Source of the DNA: Limosilactobacillus fermentum
GTDB lineage: Bacteria > Bacillota > Bacilli > Lactobacillales > Lactobacillaceae
Length of the DNA: 64,000 nt
NCBI RefSeq assembly: GCF_013394085.1
Contig: NZ_CP040910.1
Coordinates: 1,440,049 to 1,504,048 of the forward strand
Direction: 5' to 3'
Shown: positions 7,891-20,097 of the stretch, in pieces
How the letters are laid out: the number at the start of each line of letters is the position of its first letter
Numbering within the stretch: the stretch's first letter is position 1
The notes under the pieces: generated by a model
The model's input: the letters and a program-made list of their open reading frames with translations, nothing else
Told to the model about the DNA's origin: nothing
Database searches by the model: none
Program-made: the position numbers and the translations under genes

Positions 7891-7931
7891 CATCTAGTTT
7901 TTGGATGATCGTTAATTACAAGATCTTGTGG
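7885..7931. promoter_or_regulatory. Paired NrdR boxes upstream of nrdD
   Basis: Box 1 ACACAACATCTAGTTT (7885-7900) matches the NrdR consensus ACACWATATVTWGTGT at 14 of 16 positions. Box 2 TTACAAGATCTTGTGG (7916-7931) matches at 12 of 16. They start exactly 31 bases apart, the three-helical-turn spacing known for NrdR. Box 2 contains a perfect 12-bp palindrome, ACAAGATCTTGT. Confidence 0.75.
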
Positions 7932-8153
7932 TCAAAGTCAAACAATCGGCCACTTAGTCCTTTTCCCGGTTTCACTTAGCGGACCAAAGTGAGCTCCACC
8001 CCTACCCGTTCCCCGGTCGCCCCCCTTTTCGCGGTTCAGTCAACCGTTCCAAAGTCGGGGCGTCACTATTTTAATTAATCGATCGATAATGGAAAAAACG
8101 GCGCCCAGCTTTATTTTGGCCCATGAACCCCCCTTCATTTTGACCCCCGAAGC
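7932..8153. other. Non-coding interval between nrdD and the ABC importer genes
   Basis: About 220 bases with no convincing open frame, RNA gene or repeat. It is C-rich in its first half and has an AT-rich patch (ATTAATCGATCGATAATGG) at about 8075-8093 with no gene behind it. Confidence 0.6.
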
Positions 8154-8189
8154 GCAAAAAAGAGCCGTGACCTTTTCGTCACGACTCCC
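8154..8189 (-). terminator. Terminator of the amino-acid ABC importer genes
   Basis: AGTCGTGAC/GTCACGGCT stem with an AAAAG loop and a T run on the minus strand, just after the permease stop. Confidence 0.85.
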
Positions 8190-8204
8190 TTATTTCGTTA
8201 TCCG

Positions 8205-8888
8205 TTAGCCTAATTCGTACTTAGCGCCCATCCGCCGTTCCAGCCAGCCCAGTAATTGGGCCATCGCCTGGGTGAGGATGAAGTAGATCACGGCGGCCAC
8301 TAACAGAGGCGGGATGAAGTTGTACAAGGTTCCCCCCACCCCGAGTGCTTCGGCAGTGATTTCTTGCACCCCAATGTAGAAGAGGACGGATGATTCCTTA
8401 ATCAGGGTGATGAATTCGTTCCCCATCGCCGGTAAGACGTTGCGGAGGGCTTGGGGCAGCACAATCGAGAACATGGTTTCCTTTTGACTTAGTCCCAACG
8501 ACAAGCCCGCTTCGGTTTGGCCGGCCGGGATGGAGATGATCCCGGACCGGAAGATTTCGGCCGTGTAGGCCCCGGAGTTAAGCCCTAAGGCAATCGCCCC
8601 CGGGATGATCCGGTCCAGTCCCGACCCCAAAATTTGGGTCTGCGGTAGTGGCAAGGAACGGGCCAACAGGTAGTAGATCAACATCACTTGGATCATCGAC
8701 GGGGTTCCCCGCACGATAGCGATGTAGGCCCGTGCGATCCATGAAATCGGCTTTACCTTGGACATCCGCATCAGGACCATCAAGAGGCCGATCAAGAAGC
8801 CGATGATGACCCCGATGATGGAGATGATCATCGTCTGGGCGGTCCCCTCTAAAAAGAGCGGCCAATATTGTCCTAGAAAATCAAACAT
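8205..8888 (-). CDS. Polar amino-acid ABC transporter permease
   Basis: 227 aa with five to six hydrophobic segments. An N-terminal HisM/GlnP-type domain begins FLEGTAQTMIISIIGV, and the EAA-type loop that docks the ATPase is seen as EAGLSLGLSQKETMFSIVLPQ with downstream ALRNVLPAMGNEF. ATG 8888 has AGGGGG seven bases upstream; an upstream TTG is rejected. It forms the membrane channel for the binding protein encoded just upstream (23-base gap). No ATP-binding protein gene follows before the terminator, so an ATPase encoded elsewhere must energise it. Confidence 0.9.
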   Translation of the reverse strand: MFDFLGQYWPLFLEGTAQTMIISIIGVIIGFLIGLLMVLMRMSKVKPISWIARAYIAIVRGTPSMIQVMLIYYLLARSLPLPQTQILGSGLDRIIPGAIALGLNSGAYTAEIFRSGIISIPAGQTEAGLSLGLSQKETMFSIVLPQALRNVLPAMGNEFITLIKESSVLFYIGVQEITAEALGVGGTLYNFIPPLLVAAVIYFILTQAMAQLLGWLERRMGAKYELG

Positions 8889-8910
8889 GTGCAATCCCCC
8901 TGTTAACTAA

Positions 8911-9732
8911 CTACTTGTTGGTGTTTTGTTCTTGAATCTCTTGTGCCTTCTTGAAGAGCTTGTCTAATTCGCCGGACTTTTGCAGCTTGGTGATTTCCTT
9001 GTTGACGGCAGCCTTTAACTTCGGTTCGTCCTTTGGAATGGCGATTGAAATTTCCTTCATGGATGCCGGTGCCGTGATCTTAACCTTGGCGATGGCGTAA
9101 GTGTCCGGGTATTGGGCAACGTATTGTTCCGCGACCTTCTTGGCTAAGACGACCCCGTCGAGCTTACCGGACTTCAGGTCGGTCGCTAACCCGGTGACTA
9201 AGCTTTCGGAAACCAGCTTCGCCTTGGTTTGGGTCTTAGCGATCGTTTCCTGGGTGGATGATTGTTGAACCCCGAAGGAAGCGCCCTTCGTGTCGGCGAT
9301 CGTGTTGTACTTATCGGCGTCGGCCTTCTTAACTAGGAGGGATTCTTGTTCCGTGTAGTACGGCTTAGAAAAGTCCACGGCCTTTTTCCGTTGTGGCGTC
9401 ACGTTCATCCCGGCCAGGGCGATGTCGACCTTGTGATCTTGCAACTCGCTAATAATGGAGGAGAATTCCATGTTTTGCACCTTGAGCTTAACCCCGAGGC
9501 TGTCAGCGATCTTTTGGGCAACCATGATGTCGTAACCGACGTATTCCTTCTTCCCGTTCTTCATGATCGTGAATTCAAACGGGGCGTAGTCGGCGGAGGT
9601 CCCCATCGTCAAGACCTTCTTGTCCTTAATTTGTTGCAGGCTATCGTCGCTCTTCTTCCCACACCCGGCGAGCCCAATCACCACCAAGAATGCTAACGAC
9701 AGTAGCGCCAACCATTTCTTATTAACCTTCAT
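8911..9732 (-). CDS. Amino-acid ABC transporter substrate-binding lipoprotein
   Basis: 273 aa, solute-binding protein family 3. A lipoprotein signal with lipobox LAGC puts the lipidated Cys at residue 24, anchoring it to the outer face of the membrane. The mature part begins with the family pattern VLTMGTSADYAPFEF, and GYDIMVAQKIADSLG follows. It captures a polar amino acid (glutamine- or cystine-type proteins look alike) for the downstream permease. Transcribed from a TTGCCT-N17-TACTAT promoter (9792-9820). Substrate not assignable. Confidence 0.9.
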   Translation of the reverse strand: MKVNKKWLALLSLAFLVVIGLAGCGKKSDDSLQQIKDKKVLTMGTSADYAPFEFTIMKNGKKEYVGYDIMVAQKIADSLGVKLKVQNMEFSSIISELQDHKVDIALAGMNVTPQRKKAVDFSKPYYTEQESLLVKKADADKYNTIADTKGASFGVQQSSTQETIAKTQTKAKLVSESLVTGLATDLKSGKLDGVVLAKKVAEQYVAQYPDTYAIAKVKITAPASMKEISIAIPKDEPKLKAAVNKEITKLQKSGELDKLFKKAQEIQEQNTNK

Positions 9733-9791
9733 ATTAATGATCCTCTTTCCTCAATTGAATAATCATTGTATATATCTTGAATATGTTTTAT

Positions 9792-9820
9792 ATAGTACCG
9801 CCTTTCTTGCAAAGAGGCAA
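9792..9820 (-). promoter_or_regulatory. Promoter of the amino-acid importer operon
   Basis: TTGCCT (9815-9820), 17-base spacer, TACTAT (9792-9797). A small inverted repeat CTTGC-N6-GCAAG covers the -35 (9806-9821). Confidence 0.55.
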
Positions 9821-9996
9821 GTCTTTTTTAATAAAAATACGACATTTTTCGGTGAATATGCGATAAATACGTATATTTCATCCCGTGATATACAATTTAA
9901 TTCAACCCGAAATAACCATCAATCCCCGTCGACACCGTTTTCATTCACCAAATAGTGCTTAATTGATTATTCATCACCACTCCGTTGTTCCAATTA

Positions 9997-10317
9997 CTAG
10001 TTGGAGTTGTTAAAGCTTACTAAAAGGACCCCCACTATTATCAAGCGGACGCCTAACCACTGAGCTAGGGCCACCCGTTCGTGGTACACGAATTGCCCCA
10101 GTAACGTCGCCGCTATAATTCCAAGCGCCGCCCAGATTGACTCCGCTACGCTTAGGGGTAATTTTTGGTACGACAACGCCATTAGGTAAAAACTAACCCC
10201 GTAGCACGCCAAACTAGTTATACCGATCCCTACCCGTGTGAAACCAACGGAGAGTTTTAGGAGGTTCGTTCCTAAAATCTCAAATCCGATCGCCAGGCTT
10301 AATAGTGCGTATCCCAC
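9997..10317 (-). CDS. Small multidrug resistance (SMR) family transporter
   Basis: 106 aa with four hydrophobic helices, the standard SMR size. The essential membrane-embedded glutamate is E13 (LAIGFEILGT), and the helix-3 packing motif region and LPLSVAESIWAALG are recognisable. As a dimer it would exchange protons for cationic drugs or quaternary compounds (QacE/EmrE group) or guanidinium-like compounds. Divergent from a TetR-type regulator at 10465, which is frameshifted here, so the pump may be constitutively expressed. Confidence 0.88.
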   Translation of the reverse strand: MGYALLSLAIGFEILGTNLLKLSVGFTRVGIGITSLACYGVSFYLMALSYQKLPLSVAESIWAALGIIAATLLGQFVYHERVALAQWLGVRLIIVGVLLVSFNNSN

Positions 10318-10464
10318 TTTCTCTTCCTCCCTTTAATGAACATATGTTGTTTAACAAACAATAATAGTTTACAGTAAAAGCACCTAAGTACCATCTGTAA
10401 CGGGCGGCATACCGTTCGTTAACCGACAGATTGGCAAATCTATGCTAAAAAAGGGGAGCAAAAT
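10318..10464. promoter_or_regulatory. Divergent SMR/TetR control region
   Basis: 147 bases. It holds TTGTT-T-AACAA at about 10347-10357 near the SMR side and a wider imperfect inverted repeat, AACGG-N8-CCGTT flanked by TAACG...CGTTA (about 10398-10422). TetR regulators usually bind such palindromes. A TATGCT -10-like hexamer precedes the regulator. Confidence 0.35.
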
Positions 10465-11011
10465 ATGGTTGATCGTCGCAGTCGCCGGAGCCAACGTCTC
10501 ATTAAAGAGGCCTTTTACCGCCTCATCGTCCAAAAACCACTCTTTCGCCTGACGGTGGCTGAAATCACCCGGGAAGCTGACCTGGGGCGGGGGCCATTAC
10601 CACGATGTCTTTGACCTCTACGACCAGGAGTTGGCTGCTCACGTCGATACGTTACTGGCCCTCTTTAAAAGGCATTATCTAACCGCCTTTGATAAGCATG
10701 ACTTTGTCCCCTTGTTTTCATCCATTATCAACTACCTAACCACCAACCAGGAGCTTCAGGCCCTAATGCACGAAGCCTACAACCAATCCCGGGCGCTGGC
10801 CGAAATAACGCACGCCTTTCAAACCACCGTCACCCTCAGCGAGGTCGCTGATTTTGGGGGACAAAACGATTTAGCAACCCAACTGGAAATTAATTACAAC
10901 CTAGCGGGGGTACTGACCATTCTTACTGACTGGCAAAAGGGCAACATCAACGCTAGCGTTACTGAGCTAACAACGTCCCTGGCCGCAATTGCTCGTCACC
11001 ACTGGCAATAA
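10465..11011 (+). pseudogene. TetR-family regulator, frameshifted
   Basis: The ATG at 10465 (after AAGGGGAGC) opens a typical TetR N-terminus (RRSQRLIKEAFYRLIVQKPLFRLTVAEITREADLGRG) that runs into TGA within 15 codons of a run of five G at 10589-10593. Removing one G restores HYHDVFDLYDQELAAHVD and joins the second frame (to 11011), giving a continuous protein of about 181 aa. The offset between frames is exactly one base. The HTH is in the first frame and the ligand domain in the second. Either a true inactivating mutation or a sequencing error in a homopolymer. Divergent partner of the SMR pump. Confidence 0.85.
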
Positions 11012-11023
11012 CGACGTCCCGCT

Positions 11024-11073
11024 AAATCCTGTTGCTGGATTACCATTGGGGTAATTCGTTGACAGGATTTTTA
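11024..11073 (+). terminator. Hairpin/terminator after the tetR pseudogene
   Basis: AAATCCTGT pairs with ACAGGATTT, with an inner GGATTACC/GGTAATTC arm, then TTTTTAGG. It ends the plus-strand unit ahead of the oppositely oriented tRNA cluster. Confidence 0.65.
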
Positions 11074-11085
11074 GGTTTTGAGGAC

Positions 11086-11114
11086 ACAAAAAAAGACGCC
11101 CCGAAGGACGCCTT
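11086..11114 (-). terminator. Terminator of the rRNA/tRNA operon
   Basis: On the minus strand AAGGCGTCC-TTCG-GGGCGTCTT forms a nine-pair stem closed by a UUCG tetraloop and followed by seven T, downstream of the last tRNA. Confidence 0.85.
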
Positions 11115-11160
11115 GGAACTGAATATTACACGAGATGCTTAAAGGCAATAAGCCATGGAA

Positions 11161-11245
11161 TGCCTCCGGTGGGGGTCGAACCCACACTCCCAAACGGGAA
11201 CTGGATTTTGAGTCCAGCGCGTCTGCCAATTCCGCCACAGAGGCA
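11161..11245 (-). tRNA. tRNA-Leu (CAA)
   Basis: 85-nt type II tRNA with long variable arm, anticodon loop CTCAAAA, T-loop GGTTCGACC. The 3' CCA is not encoded. Last gene of the operon. Confidence 0.95.
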
Positions 11246-11254
11246 AGATAACAA

Positions 11255-11325
11255 AGGTGGTAACCGGATTCGAACCGGTGATGAAGGTTTTGCAGACCTG
11301 TGCCTTACCACTTGGCTATACCACC
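11255..11325 (-). tRNA. tRNA-Cys (GCA)
   Basis: Cloverleaf with GGTGGTA/TACCACC acceptor, anticodon loop CTGCAAA and discriminator T. Confidence 0.95.
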
Positions 11326-11385
11326 ATTGAGCATCTACTATTCAATTCATACAATTAGACGGGCATTACCCCGTCTAATCAGAAG

Positions 11386-11461
11386 GGCGGTATGTGGGAT
11401 TCGAACCCACGCATGTCGGACCCACAAACCGATGTGTTAACCAAACTTCACCAATACCGCC
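11386..11461 (-). tRNA. tRNA-His (GTG)
   Basis: Acceptor GCGGTAT/ATACCGC, anticodon loop TTGTGG. The extra G(-1) opposite C73 that marks tRNA-His is encoded at 11461/11386. Confidence 0.95.
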
Positions 11462-11477
11462 AAAATATTCAGTTGAG

Positions 11478-11548
11478 CAGGGATAGTAGGAATCGAACCC
11501 ACAATGACGGTTTTGGAGACCGTAGTTATACCGTTTAACTATATCCCT
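11478..11548 (-). tRNA. tRNA-Trp (CCA)
   Basis: Acceptor AGGGATA/TATCCCT, anticodon loop CTCCAAA, discriminator G. Confidence 0.95.
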
Positions 11549-11557
11549 ATAATAAAG

Positions 11558-11640
11558 TGGAGGAGAGTGGATTCGAACCACCGAACCAAGAGGAACGGTT
11601 TTACAGACCGTCGCGTTTAACCAGACTTCGCTACTCCTCC
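11558..11640 (-). tRNA. tRNA-Tyr (GTA)
   Basis: 83-nt type II tRNA, acceptor GGAGGAG/CTCCTCC, anticodon loop CTGTAAA. Confidence 0.95.
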
Positions 11641-11645
11641 ATCAA

Positions 11646-11718
11646 TGGCGCAGGACGGAATCGAACCGCCGACACATGGAGCTTCAATCCATTGCTCTAC
11701 CAACTGAGCTACTGAGCC
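11646..11718 (-). tRNA. tRNA-Phe (GAA)
   Basis: Anticodon loop TTGAAGC. The acceptor GGCTCAG/CTGCGCC leaves one U-C mismatch at position 4; I believe this form occurs in other lactobacilli. Confidence 0.93.
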
Positions 11719-11733
11719 ATCGTGGTGTAGGTT

Positions 11734-11749
11734 TGCAACCAAATGGTTG
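11734..11749. other. Hairpin between tRNA-Phe and tRNA-Val
   Basis: GCAACC-AAAT-GGTTGC, a perfect six-pair hairpin in the spacer. It may help RNA processing. No T run, so not a terminator. Confidence 0.5.
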
Positions 11750-11752
11750 CGA

Positions 11753-11825
11753 TGGAGGATACAGGGCTCGAACCTGTGACCCTCTGCTTGTAAGGCAGAC
11801 GCTCTCCCAACTGAGCTAATCCTCC
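11753..11825 (-). tRNA. tRNA-Val (TAC)
   Basis: Acceptor GGAGGAT/ATCCTCC, anticodon loop CTTACAA. Confidence 0.95.
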
Positions 11826-11831
11826 AAAAAG

Positions 11832-11903
11832 TGACCCGTACGGGATTCGAACCCATGATACCACCGTGAAAGGGTGGTGTCTTAACCACTTGACCAACGG
11901 GTC
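11832..11903 (-). tRNA. tRNA-Glu (TTC)
   Basis: Acceptor GACCCGT/ACGGGTC, anticodon loop CTTTCAC. Confidence 0.95.
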
Positions 11904-11908
11904 ATAAA

Positions 11909-12000
11909 CGGAGAGTAAGGGATTCGAACCCTTGATACAGGCTTTAACCCGTATACAGCATTTCCAATGCTGCTCCTTCGGCCAGCTCGGACAACTCTCC
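11909..12000 (-). tRNA. tRNA-Ser (GGA)
   Basis: 92-nt type II tRNA, acceptor GGAGAGT/ACTCTCC, anticodon loop TTGGAAA, directly after the 5S gene. Confidence 0.95.
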
Positions 12001-12005
12001 AATTC

Positions 12006-12122
12006 GCGTGGCAACGTCCTATCCTCGCAGGGGGCGATCCCCCAACTACTTTTGGCGTGCTGAAGCTTAACTTCTGTGTTCGGCATGGGAACAGGTGTAT
12101 CCTTCAGGCCATCATCACCACA
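12006..12122 (-). rRNA. rrf: 5S ribosomal RNA
   Basis: About 117 nt. Contains the conserved segments ACACCTGTTCCCATGCCGAA and AGTAGTTGGGGGATCG. The ends are placed by the TGTGGTG.../...GCCACGC terminal helix. Confidence 0.95.
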
Positions 12123-12189
12123 CTTTGAAAGCTTGTGCTTTCAAAACTAAACAATATCTTTTCTCATCAAGAATCCTCACACCTGACTT

Positions 12190-15108
<2,919 letters not shown>

Positions 15109-15260
15109 TTACTGATCGTAGATCAGTCAAGTTAGTTGAGTATGCGATTATAATTCGTTAAAAACTCAAATAACGCGGTGTTCTCGGTTTTCTTAATTTT
15201 ATTAGAAATTGATATTATTTAGTTTTCAAAGTACAAACTCGCTAACCTTGCGGCTAGCAA

Positions 15261-15333
15261 TGGAGAATATCGGGATCGAACCGATGACCTCCTGCTTGCA
15301 AAGCAGGTGCTCTCCCAGCTGAGCTAATTCCCC
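15261..15333 (-). tRNA. tRNA-Ala (TGC)
   Basis: In the 16S-23S spacer. Anticodon loop TTTGCAA, acceptor GGGGAAT/ATTCTCC with one G-U pair. Confidence 0.95.
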
Positions 15334-15337
15334 ATGA

Positions 15338-15411
<74 letters not shown>

Positions 15412-15493
15412 AATAAGCGATGATAAATCATCTTGAGAAGTAAACCTCTCAAAACTGAACACTGTTTCGACAATGTGTAGGTTTCCGATTAAT

Positions 15494-17075
<1,582 letters not shown>

Positions 17076-17239
17076 AAATAAGAAGCTTGAATAGCTCTTT
17101 TTAATAAATTAAGCGAATTGACTTCGCAAATGTTTTTGCCTCGATCATTAAGATCAAGGACCCTACACATTTGATTCGTCGAAACATTATTCAGTTTTCA
17201 AAGGTCTACCGCCGACCAGCTTAGCCAGCCGGCTTAAGT

Positions 17240-17269
17240 ATTTTATCATAAGAGCTAATGTGTTGTCAA
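17240..17269 (-). promoter_or_regulatory. rRNA operon promoter (proximal)
   Basis: TTGACA (17264-17269), 18-base spacer, TAAAAT (17240-17245). Confidence 0.65.
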
Positions 17270-17325
17270 GATATTTTTTAAATTCTTTTTTAACTCATTG
17301 GCAACGCTGATTTAACAGCTTAATC

Positions 17326-17355
17326 AATATATCATATCAGACAATTAACTGTCAA
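17326..17355 (-). promoter_or_regulatory. rRNA operon promoter (middle)
   Basis: TTGACA (17350-17355), 18-base spacer, TATATT (17326-17331). Confidence 0.65.
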
Positions 17356-17421
17356 CACTGTTTTTTGAAGGATTTTACAAGGTTAACTTCATGTCGTCCT
17401 TGCTTATCACAACGATTAAAT

Positions 17422-17450
17422 ACTATACCAGTGACTTTTTAAATCGTCAA
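17422..17450 (-). promoter_or_regulatory. rRNA operon promoter (distal)
   Basis: TTGACG (17445-17450), 17-base spacer, TATAGT (17422-17427). The three tandem promoters fill the otherwise empty 390-base leader of the rRNA operon. Confidence 0.7.
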
Positions 17451-17468
17451 CGCTTTTTGGCAAAAAAG

Positions 17469-17717
17469 TTAAAAACGTTGGCGAAAATCTTCTAGACAGT
17501 CATAGACCTCAATGGCCGCCAAGTCGAGTTGATCGAACACCATCACGTCACCTGGTTCAATTCGCTTAACGACAAACTCCCCGCTCTCCTGATTGAAGAG
17601 GACGTCGCACACCGCAATCCCATACCGTTCGAAGGTCCGAACCTGCAAGGGCCCCGCCCCGTCCACCACCATCGCCTCCAAGCGTTTGATGATCCGACGT
17701 AGATTCGAATTAACCAT
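17469..17717 (-). CDS. YkuJ-like (DUF1797) small protein
   Basis: 82 aa, no signal peptide or membrane segment. A charged N-terminal helix (LRRIIKRLEAM) is followed by a beta-rich middle and the C-terminal DLAAIEVYDCLEDF. The pattern and size resemble Bacillus YkuJ, a protein of unknown function. The ATG has AAGGAGGG upstream. The gene sits alone in front of the rRNA promoters. Function unknown; family assignment is moderate. Confidence 0.7.
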   Translation of the reverse strand: MVNSNLRRIIKRLEAMVVDGAGPLQVRTFERYGIAVCDVLFNQESGEFVVKRIEPGDVMVFDQLDLAAIEVYDCLEDFRQRF

Positions 17718-17865
17718 TGTCTTCCCTCCTTGTTATCTTATCTATTTTACCCTTCTAACTACTTAAAGGCAAAACGGGGCGGTAGCGCTAGCCTAAACCA
17801 CTACCTTACCCCGGTTAATTAACCAGCTAAGGGCGCCGAACTTAGCTCGCTTTCCCCAAGGCGTT

Positions 17866-17891
17866 GGCGCCAGGTGCTAGCACCTGGCGCC
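17866..17891. repeat. 26-bp perfect palindrome
   Basis: GGCGCCAGGTGCT followed directly by its reverse complement, with no loop. Flanked by AGGC and GCCT, so the arms extend further with a 3-base bulge on the left side. No T run follows on either strand. Confidence 0.9.
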
Positions 17892-17941
17892 GCCTAAAAC
17901 AATCTCATCAACAGGATTTGACAAAGGGCCGATATAAATAA

Positions 17942-17974
17942 GGCCCCCACAGCCGGCCAGCGACTATGGGGGTC
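17942..17974 (-). terminator. Probable terminator of the glycolipid operon
   Basis: CCCCCATAG pairs with CTGTGGGGG around a GC-rich loop. The minus strand continues TTATTTATA. It lies about 75 bases after the flippase-like gene. Confidence 0.5.
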
Positions 17975-18050
17975 TAAGTTAATCTGTTTTACTAAGGGGA
18001 GACGGTTCCCCTTACTTTTCAACGGCTACTTAACGGCGCCACTCAGTTAA

Positions 18051-19070
18051 TCATTCATAGGGCTTCACCGGATCGGGCTTTAAGACGAGGGCCACCATCC
18101 CGGCAAACATGCCGAAGTAGTAGGTGAGAATCCGCCACAAGAGCATGGCCAAGACTAGCTTAGCGTTGGAGGTAATGAAGCTGGCAAAGAGGACGGTAAA
18201 GGAATACTCGGCCCCCCCAGTCCCCCCGGGAATCGGGAAGAGCGAGGTAATCATAAAGATCAAGACGTTTAAGGAAACGATCATCACCACGTTAAGGTTT
18301 TGCACCCCCAGCGCCAAGAGAATGAAGTAGGGAATTAGGTAGTAAAAGGCCAACTGGACTAAGGTCACCACCGAGACCTTAGCGAGCTTGCCGTACTCCT
18401 GACGCATCTTCAAGCTCTCCTGGTAAAAGGAGTCAATCCGCTCGTCTAAGACCCGCTGCCAGTTCTGGTAACGGTTCTCTTTAACAAACCAACGCACCGG
18501 CCTTAATAAGAGGTTGGTGGCCCGCTTGGTAAAGGAGTGCCAGTACATGACTAAGAGCAAGGCGACGATCACGCTCAGGTGAATGACAAAGCCAAAGACC
18601 ACCAGCAAGGACAGGGCCTGGAGCTTGGTGGCAATGTAGTGAAAGCCAATCAGCATGCTGATAATGAAGTTAATTACGATCATCCCCTGAAAGACGACGA
18701 ACTTCATCAAGAGGACCGAGCTGGCCCGGCCGCCATCGACCCCAGCCTGGAGCATCGCCACTAGTTGGGCGGGTTGGCCCCCGGTGGAAAAGGGAGTAAT
18801 CCCGTTGAAGAGTTGTTCGACCAGCGGCACCCGCATGGTGTTTTTCCAGCTAAAGTCCGGGTAACGGTCGGCCATGAAGAGCTTGGTAACGACCCCTTCC
18901 AGCCCCAGGTAAAGGCAAATACATAAGACGGCCACGCTAAACCAGCCCCAGTTGAGGTTGGCGAGGTCAATGCTTAACTGATGTAAATCGGTGTTGCGCA
19001 ACGAAAAGGTGAAGATGCCGGTGCCGGCAACGAGCATCAAGATCAAAACGACCCAGTTTTTTCGCGACAT
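18051..19070 (-). CDS. Flippase-like membrane protein (LPG synthase TM / UPF0104 family)
   Basis: 339 aa, about eight hydrophobic segments, matching the lysylphosphatidylglycerol-synthase transmembrane family. The segment EQLFNGITPFSTGGQPAQL and the later FPIPGGTGGAEYSF are characteristic. It lacks the cytosolic aminoacyl-transferase domain of MprF, so it is more likely a lipid or glycolipid flippase. ATG 19070, just after the preceding stop, has GGAGGG; the longer frame is rejected. Third gene of the operon with two diacylglycerol glycosyltransferases, suggesting it handles their glycolipid product. Confidence 0.82.
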   Translation of the reverse strand: MSRKNWVVLILMLVAGTGIFTFSLRNTDLHQLSIDLANLNWGWFSVAVLCICLYLGLEGVVTKLFMADRYPDFSWKNTMRVPLVEQLFNGITPFSTGGQPAQLVAMLQAGVDGGRASSVLLMKFVVFQGMIVINFIISMLIGFHYIATKLQALSLLVVFGFVIHLSVIVALLLVMYWHSFTKRATNLLLRPVRWFVKENRYQNWQRVLDERIDSFYQESLKMRQEYGKLAKVSVVTLVQLAFYYLIPYFILLALGVQNLNVVMIVSLNVLIFMITSLFPIPGGTGGAEYSFTVLFASFITSNAKLVLAMLLWRILTYYFGMFAGMVALVLKPDPVKPYE

Positions 19071-19071
19071 C

Positions 19072-20097
19072 CTATTCCCTCCCCGTTTGCGTTCGATAAA
19101 AGTGGTACCACTCATTAGCTAGGTGGTCCTTGGAGTAGCGTTGGGCGGCCGTTAGTGACTTTTGCTTTAGGTCAGCTAGGGCGACCGGATCCTGGGCAAT
19201 CCGCACTAGTTCTGCTTGCATTTGGTCGACGTCTTTAGCCGGTTGGTAGTAGCCGCCGATGATTGAGTGGTACAAATCGAGGTCGCGCAACATGACCGGG
19301 GTCCCACACGAAAAGGCTTCAAGTACCGACATCGGGAAGAGCTCGTTATAGGAAGGCAATAAAAATAGGTCGGCGATGTTGTTTAACTCGGCAATCTGGT
19401 CGCGGGTAACGATCCCCGGGAACAAGAGGTTGGCCGGCGGGTTAGCGACAACCTTCTTGAGCTCTTGGTAGCCATCGGTGATCCGGCCAAAGGAAAAGCC
19501 CCCGGCCCAGATGAATTGAAAGTGGGGGTTTTGTTTGGCTAGTTTGATGAAATCAAAGACGCCCTTCCGTTCTTGGATTTGACCGCTACCGACGACCGTG
19601 AAGCGCTCGGGATCCAGTTTCCACCGCCGGTACAGTTCCCACCGCTTGGCCGCCGAGACCGGGTAAAAGCGCTGGTCATCGACGAAATTGGGGATGTAGG
19701 TCACCCGTTCTTGTGGGATCCCGTAGGCCACCAGCTTGGGGATAAAGGTCGGGTTAACCACGACCAGGTGATCCATCCGCTTGTAAAAGGCAATCAGGTA
19801 ACGATAAAAAAGCCCCCGAAACGGTTGGGGGATCTTCAGGCTGCCTTCCATCGTCTCGGGAAGGAAGTGCACGTAGCCGATCTTTTGGCCCCGTTTCTTG
19901 GAAAAGGTCGACACAAAAAAACGGGGGTCGATCGTGTGGTAGTGGCTGATGTCATTTTGGCGGCTAAACTCATTAATTTGAATATCGAACTGGGAAGCAA
20001 AGCGGTCCTTTAACAGGGTCATCAGCTCCGCGTAGGCGCTCCCGACCCCCTGCCCCGCCACCTTGTCAGCCGACGAATACATGGTAATTTTAATCAT
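19072..20097 (-). CDS. GT4 glycosyltransferase, probably glycolipid-elongating (LafB/CpoA type)
   Basis: 341 aa, GT-B fold. The C-terminal nucleotide-sugar site carries the E-x7-E pattern (NELFPMSVLEAFSCGTP), and GSGQIQERKGV marks the domain linker. By family and position after a diacylglycerol glucosyltransferase, it would add a second hexose to monoglucosyl-diacylglycerol. That makes the membrane glycolipid that anchors lipoteichoic acid. Cytoplasmic, membrane-associated. The start overlaps the end of the upstream gene by eight bases, and GAGGG provides the ribosome site. Sugar specificity is not visible. Confidence 0.8.
   Translation of the reverse strand: MIKITMYSSADKVAGQGVGSAYAELMTLLKDRFASQFDIQINEFSRQNDISHYHTIDPRFFVSTFSKKRGQKIGYVHFLPETMEGSLKIPQPFRGLFYRYLIAFYKRMDHLVVVNPTFIPKLVAYGIPQERVTYIPNFVDDQRFYPVSAAKRWELYRRWKLDPERFTVVGSGQIQERKGVFDFIKLAKQNPHFQFIWAGGFSFGRITDGYQELKKVVANPPANLLFPGIVTRDQIAELNNIADLFLLPSYNELFPMSVLEAFSCGTPVMLRDLDLYHSIIGGYYQPAKDVDQMQAELVRIAQDPVALADLKQKSLTAAQRYSKDHLANEWYHFYRTQTGRE

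Larger units (their letters stand above)
17718..18050. other. Non-coding interval rich in inverted repeats
   Basis: 333 bases without a gene. It contains the 26-bp perfect palindrome at 17866-17891, the terminator-like hairpin at 17942-17974 and a third hairpin, AAGGGGA-N6-TCCCCTT, at about 17994-18013. Confidence 0.7.

Noticed and set aside
7918..7929. ACAAGATCTTGT as an FNR/ArcR-type site
   Set aside because: It lacks the TTGAT/ATCAA halves and is better explained as the core of the second NrdR box.
11126..12086. Open frames of 61-125 codons
   Set aside because: They run through consecutive tRNA and 5S genes.
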